A DNA stretch of 64,000 bases from Mesorhizobium sp. ES1-4 (GTDB taxonomy: Bacteria; Pseudomonadota; Alphaproteobacteria; Rhizobiales; Rhizobiaceae). The notes under the pieces are model-generated. The model was given only the letters and a program-made list of their open reading frames with translations, searched no databases and was not told the origin of the DNA. Position numbers and translations under genes: made by a program. The DNA lies in NCBI RefSeq assembly GCF_020164745.1, contig NZ_JAIUGV010000007.1, positions 124,001 through 188,000 of the forward strand. Direction: 5' to 3'. Below, one piece after another: positions 48,393 to 57,485 of this stretch; the stretch's first letter is position 1; each line of letters starts with the position of its first letter.

Positions 48393-49748
48393 ATGAATAT
48401 TCCTTCCACCTTCAAGACGACGGGAAGGGCGGCCCTCCTGGGTTCGCTCGCTCTCGCAGCATTGGGCAGCGTCGCCGCTTTCGCGCAGGAAGCCGCACCC
48501 GCCGCCGCGGCTGCCGCACCGGCTGCTACTCCGGCCCCGGTTCTCGATACCGGCAACACCGCCTGGATGCTGACCTCGACGGCGCTGGTGCTGATGATGA
48601 CCATTCCGGGCCTGGCGCTGTTCTACGGCGGCATGGTGCGCAAGAAGAACGTGCTTGCCACCATCATGCAGAGCTTCGCCATCACCTGCCTGGTGACGGT
48701 GTTGTGGTTCATGTTCGGCTATTCGCTGGCCTTTTCCGACGGCGGCGGCATGAACGCCTATCTCGGCGGCTTCTCGAAATTCTTCCACCACGGCATCACC
48801 ACCTCGACGCTGTGGGCGCCGGGCGTGGCGAACATTCCTGAATTCGTCTTCTCGATGTTCCAGATGACCTTCGCCATCATCACCCCGGCGCTGATTGCCG
48901 GCGCCTTCGCCGAGCGTATGAAGTTCTCGGCGCTGCTGATCTTCATGGCGCTGTGGCTACTGGTCGTCTATGCGCCGATCGCGCATTGGGTCTGGGGCGG
49001 CGGTTTCCTCGGCGCCGCGGGCGTTCTCGACTTCGCCGGCGGCACGGTCGTCCACATCAATGCCGGTGTCGCGGGTCTCGTCTGTGCGCTGGTGCTGGGC
49101 AAGCGTGAAGGCTACGGCACCACCAACATGGCGCCGCACAACCTCGTCTACTCGGTCATCGGCGCATCGCTGCTGTGGGTCGGCTGGTTCGGCTTCAACG
49201 CCGGTTCGGAACTGGCGGCCGACGGCCTTGCGGGTGCCGCCATGCTCAACACCCAGGTTGCCACCGCCGCGGCGGCCCTGGCCTGGATGTTCGCCGAATG
49301 GATCATCGCCAAAAAGCCTTCCGTGCTCGGCATCATCTCGGGCGCCGTCGCCGGTCTCGTCGCGGTGACCCCGGCTTCCGGCTTCGTCAACCCGACCGGC
49401 GCCTTTATCGTCGGCATCGTCGCCGGCGTGGTCTGCTACATCTCGGCGGTAAAGGTGAAGCACATATTCGGCTATGACGACTCGCTCGACGCCTTCGGTG
49501 TCCATGGCGTCGGCGGCATCGTCGGTGCGCTGCTCACCGGTGTGCTCGCCGATCCGGCGATCAACAGCCTGTCGTCGGGCGCTTCGCTCGGCAAGCAGCT
49601 CTATGGCATCGTCTTCACCATCCTTTGGACGGCGATCGCCACCTTTGTCATCCTCTACATCGTCAAGGCGCTTGTCGGACTGCGTCCGTCGACCCAGGAA
49701 GAGATCGAAGGTCTCGACATTTCCCAGCATGGCGAAGTGGTGCCATAA
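48393..49748 (+). CDS. amtB: Ammonium transporter AmtB
   Basis: This 451-residue protein has a cleavable-looking N-terminus (AALLGSLALAALGSVAAFAQ), an Ala-rich stretch and eleven transmembrane segments. The conserved pore histidines lie in APIAHWVWGGGF and FGVHGVGGIVGALLTG. The phenylalanine-gate region and LALFYGGMVRKKNVL are as in the family. It conducts ammonium and is blocked by GlnK. GGAGAG precedes the ATG at 48393. A strong terminator follows. Confidence 0.97.
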   Translation: MNIPSTFKTTGRAALLGSLALAALGSVAAFAQEAAPAAAAAAPAATPAPVLDTGNTAWMLTSTALVLMMTIPGLALFYGGMVRKKNVLATIMQSFAITCLVTVLWFMFGYSLAFSDGGGMNAYLGGFSKFFHHGITTSTLWAPGVANIPEFVFSMFQMTFAIITPALIAGAFAERMKFSALLIFMALWLLVVYAPIAHWVWGGGFLGAAGVLDFAGGTVVHINAGVAGLVCALVLGKREGYGTTNMAPHNLVYSVIGASLLWVGWFGFNAGSELAADGLAGAAMLNTQVATAAAALAWMFAEWIIAKKPSVLGIISGAVAGLVAVTPASGFVNPTGAFIVGIVAGVVCYISAVKVKHIFGYDDSLDAFGVHGVGGIVGALLTGVLADPAINSLSSGASLGKQLYGIVFTILWTAIATFVILYIVKALVGLRPSTQEEIEGLDISQHGEVVP

Positions 49749-49762
49749 GGCATCCTTGCCAA

Positions 49763-49801
49763 GGGACCGGCGGAACCCTCCTCCCGCCGGTCCCGGTTTT
49801 T
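49763..49801 (+). terminator. Rho-independent terminator after amtB
   Basis: GGGACCGGCGG at 49763-49773 pairs perfectly with CCGCCGGTCCC at 49784-49794, followed by GGTTTTTG. It ends the glnK-amtB operon 14 bases after the stop. Confidence 0.92.
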
Positions 49802-49896
49802 GCCCGTGTGGCTCCAAGTGGAAAACCGCTGCACGCTTTTGGCGGAATCACTTTGAAAAATCCCGTCGTGACGCTCCCGCAAGGAGGTCACGCCTT

Positions 49897-49927
49897 GAGG
49901 CCCGGATCGCATCCGGGCCTCTTTTTT
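49897..49927 (+). terminator. Second strong terminator-like hairpin downstream of amtB
   Basis: GAGGCCCGGAT, a CGC loop and ATCCGGGCCTC followed by TTTTTT make an 11-pair perfect stem with a T-run. No gene ends within 140 bases, so it could close an unannotated small transcript starting after the amtB terminator, or back up the first one. Confidence 0.88.
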
Positions 49928-50076
49928 GGCAAATTCGTTCTGCCCCAACCCAGGTCCGCGCAATCACGTTCGCGTGAAGACTCTTTCAGAGGAAACATTG
50001 ACCGCCCTGGCTTCGAACTGTGGGGACGATCGCCGTTTCCGACGATCGTTTTTAAACACAGGGAAGGAATTTTCTC

Positions 50077-50352
50077 ATGAATCTCAAGTCTATCTGCCTG
50101 GGAGCGCTTGCTCTTTCCATGGTCAGCGGCGTTTCATTTGCCGGTGCACTGGATGAGCCGGATAACATGGCGCCGTTCTTCACCGATTCCAGCATGAAAA
50201 CCATGAAGCCCATGGCGGAATTCAAGACTGCTTTCATGGCCATGCCGATGGAAAAGCAGGAAGCCATGAAGAAGGAATGCCAGGACGCGGCGATGAGCAA
50301 GCCGCATGCCGAATTCTGCGCCAATGTGCAGGCGCTGGGTGGGGCCAACTGA
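50077..50352 (+). CDS. Met-rich small secreted protein of unknown function
   Basis: This 91-residue protein has a signal peptide (NLKSICLGALALSMVSGVSFA) and a mature part of about 70 residues rich in methionine (AFMAMPMEKQEAMKKECQ, SSMKTMKPMAEF) with two cysteines. GGGAAGGAATTTTCTC leads to the ATG, a good ribosome site. I recognise no family. Met-rich periplasmic peptides sometimes bind copper or act as oxidation sinks, but that is only a guess. Confidence 0.75.
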   Translation: MNLKSICLGALALSMVSGVSFAGALDEPDNMAPFFTDSSMKTMKPMAEFKTAFMAMPMEKQEAMKKECQDAAMSKPHAEFCANVQALGGAN

Positions 50353-50461
50353 GACAGCACGGGTCAAGCCATCGAGCGTGACCCCGCTGCCATTGCAGGG
50401 AGATGGCGGGCCGAGAGGCTCGCCATCGCCGTTTGCGCAGGTGGTCGCCGCCCGGCCATGG

Positions 50462-50477
50462 TTAATGCGCCCTTAAC
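50462..50477. promoter_or_regulatory. CtrA-type box upstream of ftsK
   Basis: TTAATGCGCCCTTAAC is an exact TTAA-N7-TTAAC match to the CtrA consensus; with flanks it reads as a mirror GGTTAA/TTAACC. It lies 80 bases before the ftsK start. A GAATC site (the CcrM methylation motif GANTC) is at 50502-50506. Both fit cell-cycle control of this division gene. Confidence 0.65.
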
Positions 50478-50557
50478 CTTCCCACGCCTAGTCTTGCATC
50501 CGAATCTGCCGGAGTGCGTCATGCGCTCGGGCCAGGCAATCACTGACGGGGAAGAGC

Positions 50558-53230
50558 ATGCGTTCAGGGGCTTCAGCACCGCTCGCGCTGGCCGATACGG
50601 GGCACGGCATCCACGCATTCGCGCGGCGCCAGGTCGGTCGTCTGGTCGGCGCCGGCCTGTTCGCGTTCACCACCTTCGCCATCGCCAGCCTCGCGACCTG
50701 GAACGTCGCCGACCCGAGCTTCTCGCACGCCACCGCCAACACCGTCACCAACGCCATGGGCTATGCCGGCGCGGTGTTCTCCGACCTCGCCATGCAGTTC
50801 TTCGGCCTTGCGGCGGTTGCCGCGCTGGTGCCGGCGGTGATTTGGGGATACCTGCTGTTTTCGGCGCGCGGCGTCGACCGGCTGCCCAAGCGCGGGCTGT
50901 TCTGGTTCGGCTTCGCGCTGCTCGCCGCGGCGATCGCGGGCTGCATCGTTCCGCCCAAGACCTGGCCGCTGCCCACCGGTCTCGGCGGCGTCTTCGGCGA
51001 CATGGTGCTCAAGATTCCCGGCGTCCTCATCGGCGGCTATCCGACCGGACTGATCGCCAGCGTGCTGGCCGTATTGTTGGCGGCACCCGCGCTCTGGCTG
51101 TTCGCCTATGGCGCCGCGTTGATCGGGCGCAAGAACGGCTTCGCGGTGATGGAAGAACCGGCGGCCGCGGACCCGCGCGAGGACGAACTCCTGTTCGGCA
51201 ATGACGAGGACGAGGGCGACGAGGGCATACTGGCGCTCGGCGCAATTACACATTGGTGGCTTTCCCTGCGCGCGTGGATGCATCGCCGGGCGGTGCGCCG
51301 CAGGCAGCAGCGCGACGCATTCGAGCCGGAGATGGAGCCACGCGCCAGCGCCTGGCGCCGTGCCGCCGAACGGGTCGAATCGGCCGAGTTCGCCGAATCC
51401 CGCATGAGCCAGAACGGCCGCGCCCGCGTCGAGCCGGAATTCTTCGCCGCCATGGTCAACGACCGCGGCGTTTCGGTCGATCCGGCCGACGACGATGTCT
51501 TCGACGATCGTTTCGAAACCGGCGAGGACGATTTCGATCTCGACGATGAGCCTGTCGCCGGACGCCGTGCGGCGTCGGGCGCCAGGGTCCAGCAGTTCCG
51601 CTCCGACGCGGCCACGCGCGTGGCGGCGCCGGCTCCGCGCCCGGCTCCGGGCGCCCGCGTCCAGCGCGAGGCGCAGACCTCGCTGATCGGCTCGGACACG
51701 TTCGAAATGCCGTCGCTGCATTTCCTGTCCGAACCCAAGAACGTCGCGCGCGACCCAAGCCTTTCCAAGGACGCGCTGGAACAGAACGCGCGCCTGCTCG
51801 AAGGCGTGCTGGAGGATTTCGGCGTCAAGGGCGAGATCATCGCCGTCCGCCCAGGCCCGGTCGTCACCCTTTACGAGCTCGAACCCGCGCCCGGCATCAA
51901 GTCGTCGCGTGTCATCGGCCTCTCCGACGACATCGCCCGCTCGATGAGCGCCATCGCCTGCCGCGTCGCCGTGGTGCCGGGCCGCAACGCCATCGGCATC
52001 GAACTGCCGAACGCCAAGCGCGAGACCGTCTATCTCCGAGAGATCATGGCCAGCCGCGATTTCGAGACGACCAAGGCCAAGCTGGCGCTGGCGCTGGGCA
52101 AGACCATCAATGGCGAGGCCGTCATCGTCGACATCGCCAAGATGCCGCACGTGCTGGTGGCCGGCACCACCGGTTCGGGCAAGTCGGTCGCCATCAATAC
52201 GATGATCCTGTCGCTGCTCTACCGGCTGACGCCGCAGGAATGCCGGCTGATCATGATCGATCCGAAGATGCTCGAACTCTCCGTCTATGACGGCATCCCG
52301 CATCTCTTGACGCCCGTCGTCACCGATCCGAAGAAGGCGGTGGTGGCGCTGAAATGGACCGTGCGCGAGATGGAGGACCGCTACCGCAAGATGTCCAAGG
52401 TCGGCGTACGCAACATCGACGGTTTCAATGCGCGCGTGCAGCAGGCCGAGAAGAAGGGCGAAAGGATCTCGCGCACCGTGCAGACCGGCTTCGACCGCCA
52501 GACCGGCGAGGCGATCTACGAGACCGAGAATCTGGATCTCGAGCCGATGCCCTATATCGTCGTCATCATCGACGAAATGGCCGACCTGATGATGGTCGCA
52601 GGCAAGGACATCGAAGGCGCCGTCCAGCGCCTGGCGCAGATGGCGCGCGCCGCCGGCATCCATGTCATCATGGCGACGCAACGTCCCTCCGTCGACGTCA
52701 TCACCGGCACCATCAAGGCCAATTTCCCGACCCGCATTTCCTTCCAGGTGACGTCGAAGATCGACAGCCGCACCATCCTGGGCGAGCAAGGCGCCGAGCA
52801 GCTGCTCGGCATGGGCGACATGCTCTACATGGCCGGCGGCGGCCGCATCCAGCGCGTGCACGGGCCGTTCGTCTCCGACGACGAGGTCGAGAAGATCGTC
52901 GGCCACTTGAAGCTGCAGGGCGTGCCGGAATATCTCGACGCCATCACCGAGGATGACGGCGAGGACGACGACGAGCCGTCCGGCAAGGGCGGTTCCGGCG
53001 GTGGGGGCGGCGGCAATTTCGAGGATTCCGACGATCCTTACGATCAGGCGGTCTCGGTGGTGCTGCGCGACGGCAAGGCTTCGACCAGCTATATCCAGCG
53101 GCGTCTCGGCATCGGCTATAACCGTGCCGCCTCGATCATCGAGAAGATGGAAAAGGAAGGCATTGTCGGCCCGGCCAATCATGCCGGAAAACGCGAAATC
53201 CTGGTGCCGACCGAAGACGACAAATTCTGA
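50558..53230 (+). CDS. ftsK: DNA translocase FtsK
   Basis: This 890-residue protein has four N-terminal membrane helices (residues 25-200) and an acidic variable linker to about residue 395. A RecA-like motor follows, with Walker [18 protein letters not shown], Walker [15 protein letters not shown] and [19 protein letters not shown]. The C-terminal gamma winged helix ([21 protein letters not shown]) reads KOPS sites. It anchors at the septum, pumps chromosome termini and activates XerCD. The ATG at 50558 is preceded by GGGGAAGAGC. Confidence 0.97.
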   Translation: MRSGASAPLALADTGHGIHAFARRQVGRLVGAGLFAFTTFAIASLATWNVADPSFSHATANTVTNAMGYAGAVFSDLAMQFFGLAAVAALVPAVIWGYLLFSARGVDRLPKRGLFWFGFALLAAAIAGCIVPPKTWPLPTGLGGVFGDMVLKIPGVLIGGYPTGLIASVLAVLLAAPALWLFAYGAALIGRKNGFAVMEEPAAADPREDELLFGNDEDEGDEGILALGAITHWWLSLRAWMHRRAVRRRQQRDAFEPEMEPRASAWRRAAERVESAEFAESRMSQNGRARVEPEFFAAMVNDRGVSVDPADDDVFDDRFETGEDDFDLDDEPVAGRRAASGARVQQFRSDAATRVAAPAPRPAPGARVQREAQTSLIGSDTFEMPSLHFLSEPKNVARDPSLSKDALEQNARLLEGVLEDFGVKGEIIAVRPGPVVTLYELEPAPGIKSSRVIGLSDDIARSMSAIACRVAVVPGRNAIGIELPNAKRETVYLREIMASRDFETTKAKLALALGKTINGEAVIVDIAKMPHVLVAGTTGSGKSVAINTMILSLLYRLTPQECRLIMIDPKMLELSVYDGIPHLLTPVVTDPKKAVVALKWTVREMEDRYRKMSKVGVRNIDGFNARVQQAEKKGERISRTVQTGFDRQTGEAIYETENLDLEPMPYIVVIIDEMADLMMVAGKDIEGAVQRLAQMARAAGIHVIMATQRPSVDVITGTIKANFPTRISFQVTSKIDSRTILGEQGAEQLLGMGDMLYMAGGGRIQRVHGPFVSDDEVEKIVGHLKLQGVPEYLDAITEDDGEDDDEPSGKGGSGGGGGGNFEDSDDPYDQAVSVVLRDGKASTSYIQRRLGIGYNRAASIIEKMEKEGIVGPANHAGKREILVPTEDDKF

Positions 53231-53364
53231 CGGATAGGAGTTCGCGGCAACTTTGAACCCTCTGGCGCGTTCAACCGGGTGAGCAGTCACCGCCTCGCCA
53301 AACTTCAGCCCAACTGGGGGTTCACGACAGCGGCCAAATCAGGAATCAGACGAGAGTGACCGAT

Positions 53365-54045
53365 ATGAAAAACGATCTTTCAGCGCTCGGCGATCTTGCC
53401 CCGACACGCCGCCATTTGTTTGCCCTCGGCCTGGTGTTCGCAGGGGCGGCCGCGCTCAACGTGATGCCCGGAGTCGAGCTGCTGGCCTCAGCGCAGGCGG
53501 CCGTGCCTTCGGCGGCGCAAAAGATCGCCGACCATTTTTCCTCCGTGAAATCGATGAGCGGAGAGTTCGTTCAGTTCGGGCCCAACAACCAGCAGACCGG
53601 CGGCAAGTTCTTCCTGGAACGGCCCGGCAAGATCCGGTTCAATTATGACGGAGCTGCGAACTTCAAGGTTATCTCCGACGGCCAGTCAGTGGTCATCCTC
53701 AACAAGAGGCTGAACACATCGGACCTTTATCCCTTGTCGAAGACGCCACTGAAGCTGCTGCTCGACGACAAGATCGATCTCTCCGGCGGCCGCGTCAAAA
53801 GCATCAAGGAAGAGAGCGATCTCACCACCATCCAGCTTGCCGACAAGTCGGTCTTCGGCAATTCCAAGATCACCATGATGTTCGATCCGAAGACCTATGA
53901 ACTGCGCCAGTGGACGATCACCGACGCGCAGGGCAAGGACACGACGGTGATGATCTACAACGTCAAGGAAGGCGTCAGCTTCGCGCCTGACACCTTCGCC
54001 ATCGACTATACGGCGAACCGCGAGTTGAACACCAAGACGAGATAG
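53365..54045 (+). CDS. lolA: Outer-membrane lipoprotein carrier protein LolA-like
   Basis: This 226-residue periplasmic protein has a twin-arginine-like N-terminus (TRRHLFALGLVFAGAAALN). The LolA domain contains KIADHFSSVKSMSGEFVQFG, then GGKFFLERPGKIRFNYD and MMFDPKTYELRQWTITDAQG. LolA ferries lipoproteins from LolCDE to the outer membrane. ftsK-lolA adjacency is common in proteobacteria. I chose the ATG at 53365 over the GTG three codons upstream. Confidence 0.92.
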   Translation: MKNDLSALGDLAPTRRHLFALGLVFAGAAALNVMPGVELLASAQAAVPSAAQKIADHFSSVKSMSGEFVQFGPNNQQTGGKFFLERPGKIRFNYDGAANFKVISDGQSVVILNKRLNTSDLYPLSKTPLKLLLDDKIDLSGGRVKSIKEESDLTTIQLADKSVFGNSKITMMFDPKTYELRQWTITDAQGKDTTVMIYNVKEGVSFAPDTFAIDYTANRELNTKTR

Positions 54046-54161
54046 GTCCTCGTCTCTTCGGAGTTCCTTCTGGGCAACGCTGGCCTGATGATCATCGTCC
54101 AGCTTGTTTTTGCGGCGCGCGACTGGCAGTAGAATGGCGATCTCTTGCCGGACCCCGCCGC

Positions 54162-54968
54162 ATGCCCTTTTCCATCGCGACCTGGAACATCAACTCCGTG
54201 CGCCTGCGCATGCCGATCATCGAGCGCCTGCTCGATGAGTACGCGCCCGATGTGCTCTGCCTGCAGGAAACCAAGGTCCCGGACGAACTGTTCCCGGAAA
54301 AGGCGTTCCGCAAGCTCGGTTACCAGCACATCGCCTTCCATGGCCAGAAAGGCTATCACGGCGTGGCGACGGTGGCGCGGCGGCCGATCGAGGTGGTCGA
54401 AAGGCGCCGTTTCTGCGACATCGAGGACAGCCGGCACCTGTCGGTGACGGTACGGGCCGGCGGCAAGGCGATCCTGCTGCATAATTTCTACGTTCCCGCG
54501 GGCGGCGACGAGCCGGATCCCGAGATCAACAGGAAGTTCAGGCACAAGCTCGATTTCGTCGCCGAGATGAACGCCATCCGCGCCGAGCACAGCGAGGTGT
54601 CGGGCTCGGTCCTGGTCGGCGATCTCAACATCGCTCCGCTCGAGCACGATGTCTGGTCGCACAAGCAATTGCTCAACGTGGTCAGCCACACGCCGGTCGA
54701 GACCGAAAACTTCGAGGCGATGCGGCTCGCCGGCGGCTGGGTCGACCTGATGCGGCTCAACGTACCATCGGAACAGAAGCTCTACACATGGTGGAGTTAT
54801 CGCGCGCAAGACTGGGAAGCGTCGAACCGGGGCCGTCGGCTCGACCATGTCTGGTCGTCGCCCAACCTGGTTCCGGATTTCACCGGCTATGAGATTCTGA
54901 GGGCGGCGCGTGGCTGGGATCGTCCGTCGGACCATGTGCCGGTCATCGCGCGCTTCGATCTGGACTAG
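54162..54968 (+). CDS. xthA: Exodeoxyribonuclease III
   Basis: This 268-residue AP endonuclease/3' exonuclease of base-excision repair has ATWNINSVRLR, DVLCLQETKVPDE, VLVGDLNIAPLEHDVWSHK and the C-terminal RGRRLDHVWSSP and SDHVPVIARF. All catalytic Asp, Asn and His positions appear present. It stands 116 bases after lolA with no clear shared operon. Confidence 0.96.
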   Translation: MPFSIATWNINSVRLRMPIIERLLDEYAPDVLCLQETKVPDELFPEKAFRKLGYQHIAFHGQKGYHGVATVARRPIEVVERRRFCDIEDSRHLSVTVRAGGKAILLHNFYVPAGGDEPDPEINRKFRHKLDFVAEMNAIRAEHSEVSGSVLVGDLNIAPLEHDVWSHKQLLNVVSHTPVETENFEAMRLAGGWVDLMRLNVPSEQKLYTWWSYRAQDWEASNRGRRLDHVWSSPNLVPDFTGYEILRAARGWDRPSDHVPVIARFDLD

Positions 54969-55016
54969 CGATACGCAGGCTTTGCGGCGAATGTCGTGTG
55001 GCTGCGCCGGCCGTGC

Positions 55017-55472
55017 TCACCCTGAAAAGCGCGGGGCCAGTTCCTCGATGCGGCGGATCATGTCGTGGAATTCCTCGGAGATGCGCTGGTGCAGCTTCAC
55101 CGCGACATCGGGATACTCCTCCAGGATGCGCCGGAACATCTTGCGGCTCAGCCTTATCACTTCCGAGTCGATTTCGGCCGAGGCGCTGGTGAGCCGGTTG
55201 GTGTCGGCGATCAGCGCCAGTTCGCTGAGCATCGTGCCGGGGCCGACTTTGCCAATCGGGATGCGCTCGCCATTCTGCTCGCGGTAGAGCACGATACGCC
55301 CACTGACCACGACATAGGCCGAGTCGGCCACGTCGTCCTCCCGATAAAGCTTGTGGCCCGCCTGCAGGAAAGTGGTCTCGGCACCGAAGGCGAGCAGGCG
55401 CAACTGTTCCTGCGTGAAGCCTTCGAAAAGCCTCACGGCAGACAGGATGCGGATGTCGTCATCCAGCGCCAT
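55017..55472 (-). CDS. Cyclic nucleotide-binding domain protein without DNA-binding domain
   Basis: This 151-residue stand-alone CAP-type sensory domain reads FEGFTQEQLRLLAFGAETTF, AGHKLYREDDVADSAYVVV and VGPGTMLSELALIADTNR, with a C-terminal helix pair. The usual phosphate-binding cassette RxA pair reads SELALIADTNRLTS, so ligand binding is uncertain. It lies 121 bases downstream of the CenR-like regulator on the same strand. A similar pairing exists in Brucella, where the neighbour is described as a cAMP-dependent kinase regulatory subunit. Confidence 0.85.
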   Translation of the reverse strand: MALDDDIRILSAVRLFEGFTQEQLRLLAFGAETTFLQAGHKLYREDDVADSAYVVVSGRIVLYREQNGERIPIGKVGPGTMLSELALIADTNRLTSASAEIDSEVIRLSRKMFRRILEEYPDVAVKLHQRISEEFHDMIRRIEELAPRFSG

Positions 55473-55593
55473 CTAGCTGTGTCCCCGAACGGTCAGTCCA
55501 ATCCCTCCTCTGCGATACGATCCAGAATCCCCCTCCGACAGGATCGTACCCGAAAGCGGCCCCGCCCAGGCCGCCCATTGGATAATGAAATGT

Positions 55594-56277
55594 TTAAGGA
55601 ACCAGCTTGTAGCCACCGCTTTCTGTCACAAGAATTTCGGCATTGGAAGGATCGCGCTCGATCTTCTGGCGCAGACGGTAGACATGGGTTTCCAGCGTGT
55701 GCGTGGTGACGCCGGAATTGTATCCCCACACTTCCTCCAGCAGCACGTCACGCGTCACCACCTTCTGGTCGGCGCGATAGAGATATTTGATGATCGAGGC
55801 CTCCTTTTCCGTCAGCCGCACCTTGCCGCCGCGCGGGTCGATCAGCAGTTTCTGGCTGGGCTTGAAGGTGTAGGGGCCGACCGAGAAGGTCGCGTCCTCG
55901 CTCTGCTCGTGCTGGCGCAGTTGCGCCCGGATACGCGCCAAGAGCACCGCGAAGCGGAACGGCTTGGTCACATAGTCGTTGGCACCGGCCTCAAGACCCA
56001 GAATCGTGTCCGAATCGGTGTCGTGGCCGGTCAGCATGATGATGGGCGCCTTGTAGCCGCCCTTGCGCAGGATCTTCACCGCCTCGCGGCCATCCATGTC
56101 GGGCAGGCCGACATCCATGATGAGCAGGTCGATGAGGCCGCCACGCGCGGCGGTGACGCCTTTTGCCGCAGTGGATTCCTGCAGCACGTCGAATTCCTCG
56201 TAGAGGGACAATTGCTCGACCAGCGTGCCGCGCAGGTCGTCATCGTCGTCGACGATCAGGATGGTGCGTGAAGTCAT
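55594..56277 (-). CDS. cenR: OmpR-family response regulator, CenR/OtpR type
   Basis: This 227-residue regulator has a receiver domain with the acidic patch LIVDDDDDLRG, the phosphoacceptor in LLIMDVGLPDMDG and LTGHDTDSDTILGLEAGAND. The winged-helix output domain is KVRLTEKEASIIKYLYRADQ, ending in YRLRQKIERDP and VTESGGYKLVP. From memory the sequence follows Caulobacter CenR and Brucella OtpR closely, regulators of envelope integrity and growth. No histidine kinase gene is adjacent. Confidence 0.88.
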   Translation of the reverse strand: MTSRTILIVDDDDDLRGTLVEQLSLYEEFDVLQESTAAKGVTAARGGLIDLLIMDVGLPDMDGREAVKILRKGGYKAPIIMLTGHDTDSDTILGLEAGANDYVTKPFRFAVLLARIRAQLRQHEQSEDATFSVGPYTFKPSQKLLIDPRGGKVRLTEKEASIIKYLYRADQKVVTRDVLLEEVWGYNSGVTTHTLETHVYRLRQKIERDPSNAEILVTESGGYKLVP

Positions 56278-56361
56278 GGATCAATCCGTTGTTTTGAAAA
56301 GTGAATTCAGTTGACCGCTGCGTATTTATGCGGAAGCTTGCCGGCACAATAGCCGATCACA

Positions 56362-56958
56362 GTGATTTGTTCCGTGGCACGATCATACAAGAAAAAACGC
56401 GATCGCAATGCAGCCGGCGCAATTTTGGTAAAACGGCTGCGCGTGCTGACCGTACGGGCAAGGCCCGGCCACCCGAGCCAGGGCCTGCTGCAAGCTGGCA
56501 CAACGGTGTTTGCGTGCGCGCTGGGGCGTGGCGGCATCTCGTCCGGCAAGCGCGAGGGTGACGGCGCCACGCCGCTCGCTTCAATGCGTATCCTGGCGGG
56601 CTATTTTCGCGAGGATCAGTTTGCCGCCGGCCGCAGGACGCGACTGGCGATGGCGCCGATCGGGCCGGATCTCGGCTGGTGCGAGGTACCTGACGACCGC
56701 AACTATAACAGGCCGGTCAAGATACCCTACGGCGCCAGCCATGAACGCATGCGGCGCGAGGATCGGCTCTATGACGCCTGCCTGGTGCTCGACTGGAATA
56801 TCGCGCCGCGCCGCCGCGGGCGCGGCAGCGCCATCTTCTTCCACCTTGCGCGTCCCGGCTTCACGCCGACGGAAGGCTGCGTGGCGGTAACCGCGCGCAC
56901 GATGGCACGGCTTCTGCCGCTGCTGTCGGCCCGGACGGTGGTGAGGGTGGTGAGGTAG
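56362..56958 (+). CDS. YkuD-type L,D-transpeptidase domain protein
   Basis: Up to 198 residues with the catalytic region FFHLARPGFTPTEGCVAVTA (His and Cys), preceded by GRGGISSGKREGDGATPLAS and YNRPVKIPYGASHERMRRED. This is the compact YkuD family that cross-links or modifies peptidoglycan. No signal peptide is visible; the conserved fold begins near RLRVLTVRARPGHPS. The start is uncertain: GTG at 56362 or TTG at 56425. Its stop codon is immediately followed by the GGGGAATA repeat. Confidence 0.8.
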   Translation: MICSVARSYKKKRDRNAAGAILVKRLRVLTVRARPGHPSQGLLQAGTTVFACALGRGGISSGKREGDGATPLASMRILAGYFREDQFAAGRRTRLAMAPIGPDLGWCEVPDDRNYNRPVKIPYGASHERMRREDRLYDACLVLDWNIAPRRRGRGSAIFFHLARPGFTPTEGCVAVTARTMARLLPLLSARTVVRVVR

Positions 56959-57011
56959 GGGAATAGGGGAATAGGGGAATAGGGGAATAGGGGAATAGGG
57001 GAATAGGGGAA
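56958..57011. repeat. GGGGAATA microsatellite (six copies)
   Basis: The unit GGGGAATA is repeated six times from 56958 with a partial seventh ending GGGGAA. Each unit starts with four G, so one strand has seven G4 runs spaced by four bases, an arrangement expected to form intramolecular G-quadruplexes. It begins at the last base of the YkuD gene's stop codon. Confidence 0.95.
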
Positions 57012-57054
57012 AGTCTTCAGTAGCAGCAGACACGTTCAAACCGCATCACCAATG

Positions 57055-57083
57055 CTACTCCCCTACTCCCCTACTCCCCTATG
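57055..57083. repeat. Inverted partner of the microsatellite (CTACTCCC units)
   Basis: The unit CTACTCCC is repeated three times after a first TACTCCC, so the minus strand reads GGGGAGTA-like copies. It faces the GGGGAATA array 44 bases away with one base changed per unit. The two could pair into a long hairpin or each form a G-quadruplex on opposite strands. Confidence 0.88.
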
Positions 57084-57321
57084 CCTTCCTATTCCGCTGC
57101 CAGCCTATGTCGAGAAGGCCCAGCCTGCCCATCTCGCGGTCCATGGCCCGGGCGATATCCTTGCGGCTGGCGCCGATGTCGCGCAACTGGCGATCGGACA
57201 GATCCTCGACGTTCTGGTTGGGAAGGTTGACCGCGACCCTGGCCTGCCGCAGCCAATCACGGACAGCCGACAGCCAGCCCGAGCGGACGACGTATGCAGG
57301 GTGAAGAGCGATGTGAGACAT
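57079..57321 (-). CDS. DUF1127 family small protein
   Basis: This 80-residue protein has the DUF1127 core RDWLRQARVAVNLPNQNVED and DLSDRQLRDIGASRKDIARA. Arg-rich DUF1127 proteins in Agrobacterium and other alphaproteobacteria affect small-RNA-linked and phosphate metabolism. A longer N-terminus (HIALHPAYVVRSGWLSAV) precedes the core. It diverges from the LysR regulator gene, a typical layout for a regulated target. The end of the gene overlaps the CTACTCCC repeat. Confidence 0.88.
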   Translation of the reverse strand: MSHIALHPAYVVRSGWLSAVRDWLRQARVAVNLPNQNVEDLSDRQLRDIGASRKDIARAMDREMGRLGLLDIGWQRNRKA

Positions 57322-57485
57322 GATGTGATCCGTATTCCCCGGACATCAAATCCGGTTTGATGGTGTCTTGATGTTGCAATCATGCCGTATTGAAAAACAA
57401 ACGGGAAACGAGTAGTTCTTTTGTCATCGTCAAGTTTTATTTGAGGATAAGGCTCCATGCATCACTTCGACCGGGCCGAACGCTG

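Larger units (their letters stand above)
49749..50076. other. Intergenic region between amtB and the small secreted gene
   Basis: 328 bases with no gene. It holds two terminators (49763 and 49897) and, between them, a partial repeat-like stretch GTGGAAAACCGCTGCACGC. After the second terminator come roughly 150 bases of leader, with ACGATCG at two places that could pair with each other. Confidence 0.6.

Noticed and set aside
50573..53290. A roughly 905-codon open frame antisense to ftsK, and similar long antisense frames (for example 1060-2820, 14633-16684)
   Set aside because: High GC at third codon positions keeps opposite frames open. Their translations are rich in His, Arg, Gly and Asp with no recognisable domain, while the sense frames are well-known proteins.
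56958..57083. Possible CRISPR array
   Set aside because: The repeats are only 8 bases with no spacers; this is a microsatellite. There are no cas genes in the window.
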